64,000 nt of DNA from Aliagarivorans marinus DSM 23064 (GTDB lineage Bacteria > Pseudomonadota > Gammaproteobacteria > Enterobacterales > Celerinatantimonadaceae), in the NCBI RefSeq assembly GCF_000429485.1, contig NZ_KE386908.1, forward strand, positions 1 through 64,000. Direction: 5' to 3'. The notes below the pieces were generated by a model. It saw nothing but the letters and a program-made list of their open reading frames with translations, was not told the origin of the DNA and made no database searches. The position numbers and the translations under genes are program-made. Each line of letters starts with the position of its first letter. The first letter of the stretch is position 1. Below are positions 42,797-52,162 of the stretch, one piece after another.

Positions 42797-43369
42797 CTAC
42801 CCAACTAGCGGCCAGCTGGCTAGTCGCTGATAGACCGAGCCGTGGCTGTTGCGCTGTGAGCGATACAGCTCGAAGCTACTCACCGACCAGCTAAGGCCTT
42901 GCACGTTGCGCGACAGCGAACCATTAAAGCGGCGCAGCAAGCTGATGTGGGGCACAAAGGGGTGAGGCTCTGTGGGGCGCAGCACTTGCCCCAGCGCTGT
43001 TAGCTCCTTTGGTACCTCACTGCAGCCCAGCCAGGCGATGCCGGCTTTCTCAAAACAGCCCAGCTGATCTAATGTGAGCTGGAAGCGCGACACTTGCACG
43101 TTGGCTGCTAACTGCATCAGTTGCTCCAGCTCGGGCAAAGAGGCCGCGGGGTAAAACCCCAAGGTCAGGTGAAAATTACGCGCCGGGATAAGCTTGGCGT
43201 GCGGTGCCGCCTCTGACTTTGATGCTGCGCACTGCTGATACAGCGCGGCGGCTTGCCGTTCAATGGCATCGCGCAGTTCTCGCTCGGGGCTGAGTGCGAA
43301 GAAGACGCGCTGCCGCTGCGATATGTTATGCGCATTAGAGCGTATAGCCTTGCTGGTTGCCTGTGACAT
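42797..43369 (-). CDS. thpR: RNA 2',3'-cyclic phosphodiesterase ThpR (LigT)
   Basis: 190 aa 2H phosphoesterase. The two H-x-T/S signatures are HLTLGFYP and HISLLRRF. It opens 2',3'-cyclic phosphate RNA ends. FFALSP near the N-terminus is typical. Upstream of sfsA in the same direction and divergent from hrpB. Confidence 0.9.
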   Translation of the reverse strand: MSQATSKAIRSNAHNISQRQRVFFALSPERELRDAIERQAAALYQQCAASKSEAAPHAKLIPARNFHLTLGFYPAASLPELEQLMQLAANVQVSRFQLTLDQLGCFEKAGIAWLGCSEVPKELTALGQVLRPTEPHPFVPHISLLRRFNGSLSRNVQGLSWSVSSFELYRSQRNSHGSVYQRLASWPLVG

Positions 43370-43413
43370 GTTTCGGTAGACTAGCCTGCGTGTCTATTTA
43401 GTCTAAGAGATCT

Positions 43414-45894
43414 TTGTTGAGCACCCTACCGATTGAGCAGATTTTTCCTGAGCTGCTGTCATACCTCGCCGAGCAACCCGATGAAGCCCAGCTGATTATT
43501 GGTGCCCCGCCGGGGGCCGGTAAGTCTACTGCACTGCCGCTGATGCTGCTGCGCCAAGCCAAGCTTGATGGCCAGATCGTTATGCTGGAGCCGCGCCGCT
43601 TGGCTGCGCGCAATATCGCCAGTTATCTGGCCAGTCAGCTCGGTGAGCCGGTGGGTAAGCAGGTCGGTTATCAGATGCGCGGGGAGACCAAGGCTTGCGC
43701 GCAGACCAAGCTGCTGATCGTCACCGAAGGGGTGCTTAACCGCAAGCTGCAGAGTGACCCGGAGCTAAGCGGGATGGCGATGCTGATCTTCGATGAGTTC
43801 CATGAGCGCAGCCTGCAGGCCGACTTAGGACTAGCGCTGAGCCTTGAGGTGCAGCAAGCCTACCGCCCGGATTTGTGTCTGGTATTGATGTCAGCGACCC
43901 TCGATCTCGAGCCGCTGCAAGCCTTGCTACCTCAGGCCAAACAGCTGATTAGCGAAGGGCGCAGTTATCCCATTGAGCACCACTACCATAATCTGCCGCG
44001 CGACCGCGAGTGGCTGGATAAACTGGCGCAGTTTTGCCTGCAAACTTGCGAGCGGGAGAGTGGTAACGTATTGGTGTTTCTTCCCGGCGCGGGAGAGATC
44101 CGCCAACTAGAACAGCGCTTGAGTGAGCGCTTGGGTCGCGAGTTTGAGGTGCATCCGCTGTATGGCCAGCTCAAGCTGGAGCAGCAGCAAGCTGCCATCG
44201 CGCCTCCACCGCAAGGCAAACGCAAGATAGTGCTGGCCACCAATGTGGCGGAAACCTCGCTCACCATCGAGGGGATTAGCTGTGTGATTGATAGCGGTTT
44301 GGAGCGTCAGGCGTCGTTTCATCCCGCTTCTGCTACCACCCGCTTGCAAACTCGCATGGTCTGCCGCTCATCTGCGATTCAACGAGCTGGTCGTGCTGGG
44401 CGTTTGCAGGCCGGGCGTTGCTACCACCTCTACAGCGAAGAGGCGCTCAACCACCGCCCCTTCGCCAGCGAAGCCGAGATCTTGCGCAGCGACTTAAGCG
44501 ATCTGTGCCTCAACTTAGCCCAATGGGGCGCTCAGGCCAGCGAGCTAAGCTGGTTAGATGTGCCGCCCAAGGCCTTGTTGGCGCAAGGTTATGCGCTATT
44601 GGAGATGCTGGGACTGGCCAAGGATAAGCAACTGACCAAGCTTGGCCAGCAAGTCAGCGAGCTGGGCATGAGCCCGCGTATTGGCGCGATGCTGCTGCAA
44701 GCTCGTTCTTGGCAGGAACGTTTGGGCGAGGAGGTGTTAGCCCGCGCCTGCGAGCTGGCGGCACTGCTGGAAAGTGGCGCACTGCCGCGCGATGCATTGA
44801 GCCCTGAGCATGCCCAGCGAGCACTGCAAGGTGCGGCGCGGCAGCGTTATTCGCAGCTGCTGGAGCGCTTAACTAGACGATTCAAGCTGGCCAAACGTGT
44901 TACTAGCGCAGATGCTGACAAATGGGATGGCTTACTATTGGCGCAAGCCTTCCCGGATCGCATCGCCACTAAGCGCAGTCAGGGCGCTTACACTCTGGCC
45001 GCGGGCTTTGGTGTTAGTGTTGATGGCCAGCATCGCTTAGCCCGAGAACACTACATAGTGGTTGCTAACTTGTTCTGGCGAGAAGGGCAGGCCCAAGGCC
45101 AGTTAGCGCTGGGCGCTGCCTTGGATATTACTGAGCTGGAAAGGCTCCAACCGGAGCGTTTTAGCTGGCAACAACGCTGCCAGTGGTCGAGTGAGAGCCA
45201 TCGGATTCAGGCGCTGCGTTGCTGGTGTCTGGGCGATCTGATCCTCAAGCAAGAAGTGGCGGCTCAGCCAAGTGGTGAAGCCTTAATCGAAGGCTGGCGC
45301 GAGGTGCTGGCGCAAAAAGGCCTTGCCTGGCTGCCACTCAATGAAGCCGCGCAAGCCTGGCTGGTACGCGCGCGCTGTGCCGAGCAATGGTTTGAGCGCA
45401 ACGATTGGCCGGGACTGGATCAGCAAAGTCTGTTCGAGGAGCTGGATGAGTGGCTACTGCCCTACTTGGATAGCTGCCGCAGCTGGGGCCAGCTACAAAA
45501 ACTTGATTGGCAGGCGCTGCTCAGTCAGCGCTTGAGCTGGGAGCAACAGCAGCAGTTAGCCAGCTTGGCACCGACCCACTACCAAGCCCCATCAGGGCGC
45601 AAAGTAGCGATCCGCTACAGCGAAGGGCAAGCGCCGGTGATGGCGGTCAAACTGCAAGAGATGTTCGGTGAGCCCGGTTCACCAATGCTCGGCAACAAGG
45701 TGAAGCTCACCTTGGAGCTGCTCTCGCCTGCCGGCCGCCCCTTACAGCTCACTCAAGATCTCGCCAGCTTTTGGCAAAATGCCTATCAAGAGGTGAAAAA
45801 AGAGATGAAAGGGCGCTACCCCAAGCATCCCTGGCCAGATGATCCGACAACCGCGGTGGCGACGCGTAAGACTAAACGAATGTTAGGCCAGTAG
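43414..45894 (+). CDS. hrpB: ATP-dependent helicase HrpB
   Basis: 826 aa DEAH-box helicase. Motif I GAPPGAGKST, motif II DEFHER, motif III SATLD, motif VI QRAGRAGR, then the HrpB C-terminal domain (RYPKHPWPDDP). Start: tandem TTG codons at 43414/43417; no ATG fits the family N-terminus, so a TTG start is proposed. The 3' end overlaps the convergent transglutaminase-like gene by 23 bp. Confidence 0.93.
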   Translation: MLSTLPIEQIFPELLSYLAEQPDEAQLIIGAPPGAGKSTALPLMLLRQAKLDGQIVMLEPRRLAARNIASYLASQLGEPVGKQVGYQMRGETKACAQTKLLIVTEGVLNRKLQSDPELSGMAMLIFDEFHERSLQADLGLALSLEVQQAYRPDLCLVLMSATLDLEPLQALLPQAKQLISEGRSYPIEHHYHNLPRDREWLDKLAQFCLQTCERESGNVLVFLPGAGEIRQLEQRLSERLGREFEVHPLYGQLKLEQQQAAIAPPPQGKRKIVLATNVAETSLTIEGISCVIDSGLERQASFHPASATTRLQTRMVCRSSAIQRAGRAGRLQAGRCYHLYSEEALNHRPFASEAEILRSDLSDLCLNLAQWGAQASELSWLDVPPKALLAQGYALLEMLGLAKDKQLTKLGQQVSELGMSPRIGAMLLQARSWQERLGEEVLARACELAALLESGALPRDALSPEHAQRALQGAARQRYSQLLERLTRRFKLAKRVTSADADKWDGLLLAQAFPDRIATKRSQGAYTLAAGFGVSVDGQHRLAREHYIVVANLFWREGQAQGQLALGAALDITELERLQPERFSWQQRCQWSSESHRIQALRCWCLGDLILKQEVAAQPSGEALIEGWREVLAQKGLAWLPLNEAAQAWLVRARCAEQWFERNDWPGLDQQSLFEELDEWLLPYLDSCRSWGQLQKLDWQALLSQRLSWEQQQQLASLAPTHYQAPSGRKVAIRYSEGQAPVMAVKLQEMFGEPGSPMLGNKVKLTLELLSPAGRPLQLTQDLASFWQNAYQEVKKEMKGRYPKHPWPDDPTTAVATRKTKRMLGQ

Positions 45895-46384
45895 CTGGGT
45901 TAGCTGCCCGCAATAACGCGCCCAGCTCATTGAAGGGTGTTCGATAAGGGATCTCATGGGCATCGAACACCCGATAATACTGGATAGCCTGCCCTCTGGA
46001 TGCTTGCAGCATGAGCTGCGCTTGGTCCATTGGACCATACAACTTGCCATTATCGAAACACATAAAGCGCATTGTCGACACCGGATAAAAGCAGGTGACA
46101 TGGCTGGTGTTACGCCGCGCTCCCCACTCATCCCATGCCACCATCAACAGCTTGGCTGACGCGATATTCGAGTGCGCAAGGGCCGCCAGCGCAAAGCTCG
46201 CCAAGTCATAGCAAAAACCGTATCCATCCCGGTAGGTTTGCTGTGGCTGTTTCCACTGGCAACCATGTGCTTTGCTTTGTTCGCGTTGCTCTGCAGAGGC
46301 ATAGCTGAGCTTAGTTTGCATAAATTCAGCAAGATGCTCTGCAGAGCGAAAGCGAGTAATGATGGCGCCGAAGTCGGTGGTCAC
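45872..46384 (-). CDS. Transglutaminase-like small protein
   Basis: 170 aa. A possible Cys-His-Asp triad is in GFCYDLASFALAAL, TSHVTCFY and MRFMCFDNGK, an order found in transglutaminase-like/papain-fold proteins. Start GTG 46384 was chosen because AGGAG lies eight bases upstream; an earlier GTG (46393) overlaps that site. No export signal. Inserted with the GST gene between hrpB and mrcB relative to E. coli. The function is a guess from fold. Confidence 0.6.
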   Translation of the reverse strand: MTTDFGAIITRFRSAEHLAEFMQTKLSYASAEQREQSKAHGCQWKQPQQTYRDGYGFCYDLASFALAALAHSNIASAKLLMVAWDEWGARRNTSHVTCFYPVSTMRFMCFDNGKLYGPMDQAQLMLQASRGQAIQYYRVFDAHEIPYRTPFNELGALLRAANPATGLTFV

Positions 46385-46460
46385 TGAAAGCACTCCTGAA
46401 CTGAGGTTGCTTCAGCCTACTTGTTTCGATGCCGCAGCGCGATGACTAAGTTCACTACCC

Positions 46461-47243
46461 CTAGCAGCAGCTCTCTTTGCGCTCGACTTTGGTGGCCTCG
46501 TTACAGCATTCAGCCTGCTCAATACAACACTGCTCTATACAACAATGATCAAGGATTTCGCTATGGCACTGGCACTGTGAGGGCTGGGCGCAACGGCAGC
46601 GCCCGAGCTGGGTTTTGTCGCTAAGGTAATAGCGGCTGAACGCCTGCTCAAAATCTTCCGCCACGCTTTGCTCTGCCAAGCCGGTGGCCAGCAGTGCTTG
46701 CTGCCAAGCTTTGACCTTAGGAAAACCCGCCAAAAACTCATAGCCGCTGCGTTGGCGGATAATCTCGGCGCGATGCAGCACCGGTAGCCAGGCGATATCC
46801 ACCATACTGAGCTGTTCACTGTTGAAGAAGCGCTGATTGCCCAGCACCTTTTCTACCTTGGCGAAGGCGCCGGCCAGTTTGGCGCTGCGCTCTCGTAGCG
46901 TGGCGATATCTTGGCTGCTTTGGGCGCTACATTGCAGCAGGTATTGCTTGGTGCCCAAGTAGCTCCAGGCCCGGTTAAGGGCTTTTTGCTCAGCGCTGAG
47001 ATCGGCCTGCAGCGCTGGATAAGCTTCCTCCAGATACTCGGCGATGGCGTCGGATTCAAACAGTGCCGTGCCTTGCTCGGTAATCAGTAAAGGCACTTGG
47101 CCGTTGGGGGAGATATCTAAAAACCATTGTGGCTTTTCGCTTAGGCTGATGTATTCAACCTGATAATCCAGCCCCTTGGCTTCTAACAAGGCAGTGATGC
47201 GCTGAACAAAAGGGCAAATGGTAAAGCTGACAACTTTTAACAT
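46461..47243 (-). CDS. Glutathione S-transferase with cysteine-rich C-terminal tail
   Basis: 260 aa. The thioredoxin-like N-domain has SFTICPFVQRI (possible catalytic Cys10) and NGQVPLLI (cis-Pro), followed by a helical C-domain (to about residue 210). Residues 215-260 form an extra tail with twelve Cys, in four CC pairs plus two CxC motifs, and several Glu/Gln/His, like a metallothionein-type metal-binding segment. It may bind Cu, Zn, Cd or As(III) and deliver it or glutathione conjugates. The typical GST length is about 210 residues, so the tail is an addition. Monocistronic, divergent from mrcB. Confidence 0.85.
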   Translation of the reverse strand: MLKVVSFTICPFVQRITALLEAKGLDYQVEYISLSEKPQWFLDISPNGQVPLLITEQGTALFESDAIAEYLEEAYPALQADLSAEQKALNRAWSYLGTKQYLLQCSAQSSQDIATLRERSAKLAGAFAKVEKVLGNQRFFNSEQLSMVDIAWLPVLHRAEIIRQRSGYEFLAGFPKVKAWQQALLATGLAEQSVAEDFEQAFSRYYLSDKTQLGRCRCAQPSQCQCHSEILDHCCIEQCCIEQAECCNEATKVERKESCC

Positions 47244-47422
47244 GGGGTTCTCTCGTGAATTTATTCATGTGCAGTTAAAGACGCGAGAGCGATAGAAAAG
47301 ATGCAAATTAAACCCAGAACAGAGTGCTCGCTGGCTAACTTCTCCACAGAGCTGCATGCGTCACAAAAGCAGGGTATCCTATGGCCATTCCTTAAGTATT
47401 TCGTCGTTGGGATCCCCTGCCA

Positions 47423-49798
47423 ATGAGTGCTGCCAAAAAAGGTCGCAACACTAAAGCCACTACTAAGGCAAAAGCCAAGCCTAGAAAGCCATCCAAAGTC
47501 CGTTCCAGCAAAGGGCGCTCGCGAAAAAGCGCCAAGGCTGCCAGCCCATTGTGGCGCAAGGCCTTAGTGCTAGGTGCCAAGCTGGGTATTGGCGTGCTTG
47601 CGGTGCTGTTGCTGTGGGGCGTCTACCTCGATAGCAAGATTCAACAGCGCTTTGCTGGCGACAAATGGGAGCTACCCGCTGCGGTGTATGGGCGTGAGCT
47701 GCAGCTCTACCCCGGCCTGCGGATGACTCGCCAAGAGCTGCAGGACGAGCTGGCTCAACTGAACTACCGCAAGGTGAAACGGGCCCAGCGCGCCGGTGAG
47801 TATGCCGTGTCCAGCACCCGTATCGAATTGGTAAGGCGCAACTTTGATTTTGCCGATGGCGGCGAGCCTGAGCTGCCGTTGCTGCTGACTTTTAACGGCC
47901 AGCGCTTGGCGCAGATCCAGCATCGAGACAGCGCTGAAGAGCTGGCGCAAACCCGGCTCGACCCGATGTTACTTGGGCGGATTAACGTTAGCGACCAAGA
48001 AGACCGGATCTTGGTGCGTTTGGAAGATGTGCCCCAGCAACTGATTGATGCTCTGCTATTAACCGAAGATCGTGACTTTTACCAACACGATGGCGTCTCA
48101 CCGACTGCAATTCTCCGTGCCTTAGTGGTTAACCTACGCGCTGGTCGCACCGTACAGGGGGGCAGTACCCTGACCCAGCAGCTGGCCAAAAACTTCTTTT
48201 TGACCCGCGAGCGCACCCTGTGGCGTAAGGCCCAAGAAGCCTATATCGCGGTGCTGATGGAACTGCGATTCAGCAAAGACGAGCTGCTGGAAGCCTACCT
48301 CAATGAGGTGTATCTGGGGCAGAACGGCAGCAATGGGGTCTATGGCATCGGCTTGGCCAGCTACTTCTACTTCGGGGTGCCGGTCAGTGACCTGCGGGTC
48401 GAGCAGATCGCCACCTTGGTTGGCTTGGTAAAAGGGCCTTCCTACTATGACCCTTGGCGACATGGCGAGCGGGCACTTAAGCGCCGCGACCTGATCTTGT
48501 GGCTGCTGGTGGAACATGAGCTGCTCAGCAGTGATGATTACCAGCGTGCCACCGCGCAAGAATTAGGGGTTATCCGCCGTGGCAGTATGGGCTATCAAAA
48601 ACTTCCCGGCTTTATGACGCTGGTGCAGCGCGAGCTGAAGCAATATGCCAGTGGCTGGCAGCAGTACAATGGGGTGAAGATCTTCACCACCCTCGACCCG
48701 CGCTCACAACGCCATGCCCAGCAAGCCGCCAGCACGGTGTTGACTGAGCTGGATAAGAGCAAGCCGGAGTTGGAAACCGCCATGGTGGTCAGCGAGCGCT
48801 ATAGCGGGGCGATCCGCGCCTTGGTGGGCGGACGCAACGAAGCACTACGCGGTTTTAACCGGGCCTTGGATGCGCGCCGCCCCATCGGTTCCTTGGTAAA
48901 ACCCTTTGTTTATCTCAGTGCGTTCGAGGAGGGTCACCACTTGGGCGAGTTGCTTGATGACAGCCCGCTGACCTTAACCTTGGATGACGGCAATCAATGG
49001 CAGCCGAACAACTACGATCGCGAGTTCCGCGGTCCGGTGATGCTCTACCGCGCTCTAGCAGATTCGCTGAATGTGCCCACGGTTCGCCTTGGGATGGAGG
49101 TGGGCCTGAACTCGGTGATCAACACCTTGCACCTAGCTGGGCTTGAGCAAGAGCTTAAACCCTTCCCGGCATTGCTGTTGGGCAGCACCAGCTTATCGCC
49201 CTATCAGGTCGCGCAGATCTATCAAACCCTCGGTGGCGATGGCGAGTTCCGCCGCTTGTACGCGGTGGAGCAGGTACACGATGGCCAAGGCAACAGCTTG
49301 TACAAGGCGAAGGTGCAGGCCCAGCGACGTTGGTCTGAGATGGCTAACTATCTGACCCTGTACAGCATGCAAGAGGCGACGCGTAGCGGCACTGCCCAAT
49401 CTCTGCGCTGGCGAGTGCCCAAGGTTGCCCTCGCGGGGAAAACTGGTACCACTAACGACCTGCGCGATAGCTGGTTTGTCGGCATTGATGAGCGAGAGAT
49501 TGTCACCACTTGGGTAGGGCGTGATGATAACCAAAGCGCCGGGGTCACCGGTTCGTCGGCGGCTCTGCCAGTCTATGCCGCCTACCTGCAAAAAAGCTAT
49601 CCACAGTCGCTGCGCCCGCTGCAACCGGATGCGTTGGCCTGGGTGAACGTGTCACAAAAAACCGGCCGGGTAACGGCGGCAGATTGCGGTAATGTGGTGT
49701 TGCTACCGGCGCATCAGCAAATGACTACTGAAGTTGATAGCTGTTTTAGAGAGCAAACCCGTAAGGCGGGGAACTGGCTGCAGCGGATCTTTAATTGA
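47423..49798 (+). CDS. mrcB: Penicillin-binding protein 1B
   Basis: 791 aa bifunctional peptidoglycan synthase. Basic cytoplasmic N-terminus (RKPSKVRSSKGRSRKSAK), one TM (about 50-70), UB2H-like region, glycosyltransferase motifs EDRDFYQHDGVS and GGSTLTQQLAKN, and transpeptidase motifs SLVK (active Ser), SLN and KTGTT. Ends VDSCFREQTRKAGNWL. It polymerises and cross-links septal and lateral wall. Gene order hrpB-mrcB follows E. coli, apart from the inserted genes. Confidence 0.95.
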   Translation: MSAAKKGRNTKATTKAKAKPRKPSKVRSSKGRSRKSAKAASPLWRKALVLGAKLGIGVLAVLLLWGVYLDSKIQQRFAGDKWELPAAVYGRELQLYPGLRMTRQELQDELAQLNYRKVKRAQRAGEYAVSSTRIELVRRNFDFADGGEPELPLLLTFNGQRLAQIQHRDSAEELAQTRLDPMLLGRINVSDQEDRILVRLEDVPQQLIDALLLTEDRDFYQHDGVSPTAILRALVVNLRAGRTVQGGSTLTQQLAKNFFLTRERTLWRKAQEAYIAVLMELRFSKDELLEAYLNEVYLGQNGSNGVYGIGLASYFYFGVPVSDLRVEQIATLVGLVKGPSYYDPWRHGERALKRRDLILWLLVEHELLSSDDYQRATAQELGVIRRGSMGYQKLPGFMTLVQRELKQYASGWQQYNGVKIFTTLDPRSQRHAQQAASTVLTELDKSKPELETAMVVSERYSGAIRALVGGRNEALRGFNRALDARRPIGSLVKPFVYLSAFEEGHHLGELLDDSPLTLTLDDGNQWQPNNYDREFRGPVMLYRALADSLNVPTVRLGMEVGLNSVINTLHLAGLEQELKPFPALLLGSTSLSPYQVAQIYQTLGGDGEFRRLYAVEQVHDGQGNSLYKAKVQAQRRWSEMANYLTLYSMQEATRSGTAQSLRWRVPKVALAGKTGTTNDLRDSWFVGIDEREIVTTWVGRDDNQSAGVTGSSAALPVYAAYLQKSYPQSLRPLQPDALAWVNVSQKTGRVTAADCGNVVLLPAHQQMTTEVDSCFREQTRKAGNWLQRIFN

Positions 49799-49871
49799 GC
49801 CCAAGCTGGACGCTTATCGGAGGGTAGCAAGCGACTAAGCTGAAATGTCGTCGCTTGCTGCATAGTGTGGC

Positions 49872-50231
49872 TTAGTTATAAGGCTTGTTCGAAGTCAAAC
49901 GCGCCAGACCTTTGATTACACGGTACAGACACCAGATACCGCCAGCGATCAGCACGATAATACCGATGCCCACAAAGCTCAGTACAAAGCCCACAATACC
50001 GATGATCAGACCAACCCAGAAGGTCTTGGTGATGTTGTCGTAGTGGTCTTGATAAAGGGTGCCAGCCGCATCACCTTTTTTCACCATGCCCCAGATGGCG
50101 CCCGCCAGCCAGAACACGCCGGTAAATAGACCCAGTACCATCATTACATAGGCAATCAATGCATGGGTTTTCGCGTTGTTGTCTTTTTCGGTAGGGGCTG
50201 CGGTAGTTGGTACTTGTTGTACGTCAGACAT
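49872..50231 (-). CDS. DUF4870 membrane protein
   Basis: 119 aa with three hydrophobic segments (ALIAYVMMVLGLFTGVFWLAG; FWVGLIIGIVGFVLSFVGIG; IVLIAGGIWCLYRVI) and the sequence ITKTFWVGLI typical of DUF4870. Function unknown. The 240-bp spacer to hemL (50232-50471) has no element I can support. Confidence 0.78.
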   Translation of the reverse strand: MSDVQQVPTTAAPTEKDNNAKTHALIAYVMMVLGLFTGVFWLAGAIWGMVKKGDAAGTLYQDHYDNITKTFWVGLIIGIVGFVLSFVGIGIIVLIAGGIWCLYRVIKGLARLTSNKPYN

Positions 50232-50471
50232 GTTTACTCCTTGGATGTCTTTCCCGATGTCTTTGTTATTGCAAGCAGCGTCAGGCCACTTACGGCGATA
50301 TATTCTAACAGATTGTTTTTAAAGAAATATGTAAAGAAACGAAAAGTTGGAGATGGCGCGTATTGGATTTATCAAGCGCGATGTTGGCTTTGTCGTCTAT
50401 CGCTAAACGGCTGGTCGAAGGTGGTTGTGGTTGGGAAAGATATTGAGGGGGCATGGGCCCCCTAACCTTAA

Positions 50472-51761
50472 TTACGCGCTGGCTAGCTTGGCAAAACAGC
50501 GTTCAGCAGCGGCAATAGTTGCGTCGATATCCTCAATGCTGTGGGCCAGAGAGGTAAAGCCCGCTTCAAAGGCGGAAGGTGCCAAGTATACCCCTTCGTC
50601 CAGCATCAGGTGGAAGAAGCGCTTAAAGCGTTCTAGGTCGCATTGGCATACTTGCGCGAAGTTAGTGACTTGCTCCGCCTCGGTAAAGAACAGGCCAAAC
50701 ATGCCGCCTACTTGGTTGGTGGCCAGTGGAATGCCTTGGCGTGCTGCGGCGGCTTTGATGCCGTTAACCAAGCGTTCAGTGGTCGCGCTCAAGCGTTGGT
50801 GCAGCCCCGGCTCTTGCAGTGCAGTGAGCGCAGCCAGACCAGCGGCCATGGCAATCGGGTTACCTGATAGGGTGCCTGCTTGATAGACCGGACCGAGTGG
50901 CGCCAGCTTCGCCATCACCTCTTTCTTACCGCCGAAGGCGCCAACCGGCATACCGCCGCCGATCACCTTACCCAGACAGGTAAGGTCGGGGGTAACACCG
51001 TAATGGCTTTGCGCGCCACCCAAGGCAACCCGGAATCCGGTCATTACCTCGTCGATAATTAGCAGTGCGCCGTGCTCATCACAGATGCTGCGCAGCCCTT
51101 CTAAAAAGCCCGGCTGTGGTGGAATACAGTTCATATTGCCAGCCACTGGTTCGAGGATGATGCACGCAATATCCTCGCCGAACTCCTTGAACAGCGCGCT
51201 GACCGAATCAAGGTCGTTGTAGCTGGCGGTCAAGGTGTGTTTGGCAAAATCGGCCGGTACGCCCGGGGAGTTGGGCTCACCGAGGGTTAGCGCGCCAGAG
51301 CCGGCTTTTACCAATAGCGAGTCTGCGTGGCCGTGGTAGCAGCCTTCGAATTTGAGGATCTTGCTGCGGCCGGTGTAGCCGCGGGCCAAACGAATGGCGC
51401 TCATGGTGGCTTCGGTGCCGGAGTTGACCATACGTACCTGATCCATCGACGGAACCAGCTTACACACCAGCTCGGCCATTTCGATTTCCACCTCGGTAGG
51501 CGCGCCAAAGCTGAGGCCTTGTTCGGCGGCATCGATAACCGCTTGGCGGATCGCTGGGTGGTTATGGCCAAGGATCATCGGCCCCCACGAACCCACATAG
51601 TCGATGTAGGCTTTGCCATCGGCATCATAGATGCGCGCACCATCGGCTTTTTCGATAAACAGCGGGGTACCGCCAACGCCGTTAAAGGCGCGCACCGGGG
51701 AGTTAACACCGCCGGGGATGGCTTGTTGGGCTTGGCTGAATAGTGATTCAGAGCGAGACAT
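50472..51761 (-). CDS. hemL: Glutamate-1-semialdehyde 2,1-aminomutase
   Basis: 429 aa class III PLP aminotransferase that converts glutamate-1-semialdehyde to 5-aminolevulinate for heme. Start [23 protein letters not shown] is the family hallmark (cut here to SESLFSQAQ); PLP-lysine lies in [24 protein letters not shown] is the PLP-ring Asp region. AAAGGA precedes the ATG. The next gene outward is separated by the 263-bp palindromic element. Confidence 0.97.
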   Translation of the reverse strand: MSRSESLFSQAQQAIPGGVNSPVRAFNGVGGTPLFIEKADGARIYDADGKAYIDYVGSWGPMILGHNHPAIRQAVIDAAEQGLSFGAPTEVEIEMAELVCKLVPSMDQVRMVNSGTEATMSAIRLARGYTGRSKILKFEGCYHGHADSLLVKAGSGALTLGEPNSPGVPADFAKHTLTASYNDLDSVSALFKEFGEDIACIILEPVAGNMNCIPPQPGFLEGLRSICDEHGALLIIDEVMTGFRVALGGAQSHYGVTPDLTCLGKVIGGGMPVGAFGGKKEVMAKLAPLGPVYQAGTLSGNPIAMAAGLAALTALQEPGLHQRLSATTERLVNGIKAAAARQGIPLATNQVGGMFGLFFTEAEQVTNFAQVCQCDLERFKRFFHLMLDEGVYLAPSAFEAGFTSLAHSIEDIDATIAAAERCFAKLASA

Positions 51762-51858
51762 GTTTAATCCTTTGAGCTCAGGCAGAATTTGCCGATCACT
51801 ATATCAAAATTTAGGTCTAAGTCAGCGCTGTTTAGATGACGTGGCGCGTTTTATCCCA

Positions 51859-52121
51859 TATACCCGAGCAACCTCAAGATGCTTGTTCAGCGAGATTATT
51901 CCGCCCCTCAGGCAAGGCACTGTGACATAGGCTTAGTGGTCTAAGTCAAGGAACAGTAACGCAGCATGAGGGACGGGAAAACTCGCCCTTTGGGAGGCGC
52001 TCAATGTCCATAGTTCTTCGTTGAAAACACTAAAAATGGATCACCATTCCTGCGTATTTTCGCCTCGCCCTATGGGCATTGAGTGCCTCTGAATCCTGTA
52101 TCTTGAGGTTGTTCGGGTATA
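51859..52121. repeat. Palindromic intergenic element with nested inverted repeats, 263 bp
   Basis: Ends TATACCCGAGCAACCTCAAGAT and the complement of its right counterpart (TATACCCGAACAACC...) match in inverted orientation with one mismatch over the first 20 bases. A nested inverted pair, GAGGCGCTCAATGTCCATAG (about 51992) against CTATGGGCATTGAGTGCCTC (about 52070), matches at 18 of 20. No coding content. It lies in the divergent hemL/DUF6776 spacer, 41 bp before the DUF6776 start. Confidence 0.78.
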
Positions 52122-52162
52122 GTGTTTCCACGTAAACTGCGGGCAGTAATGGATTAATCTGG

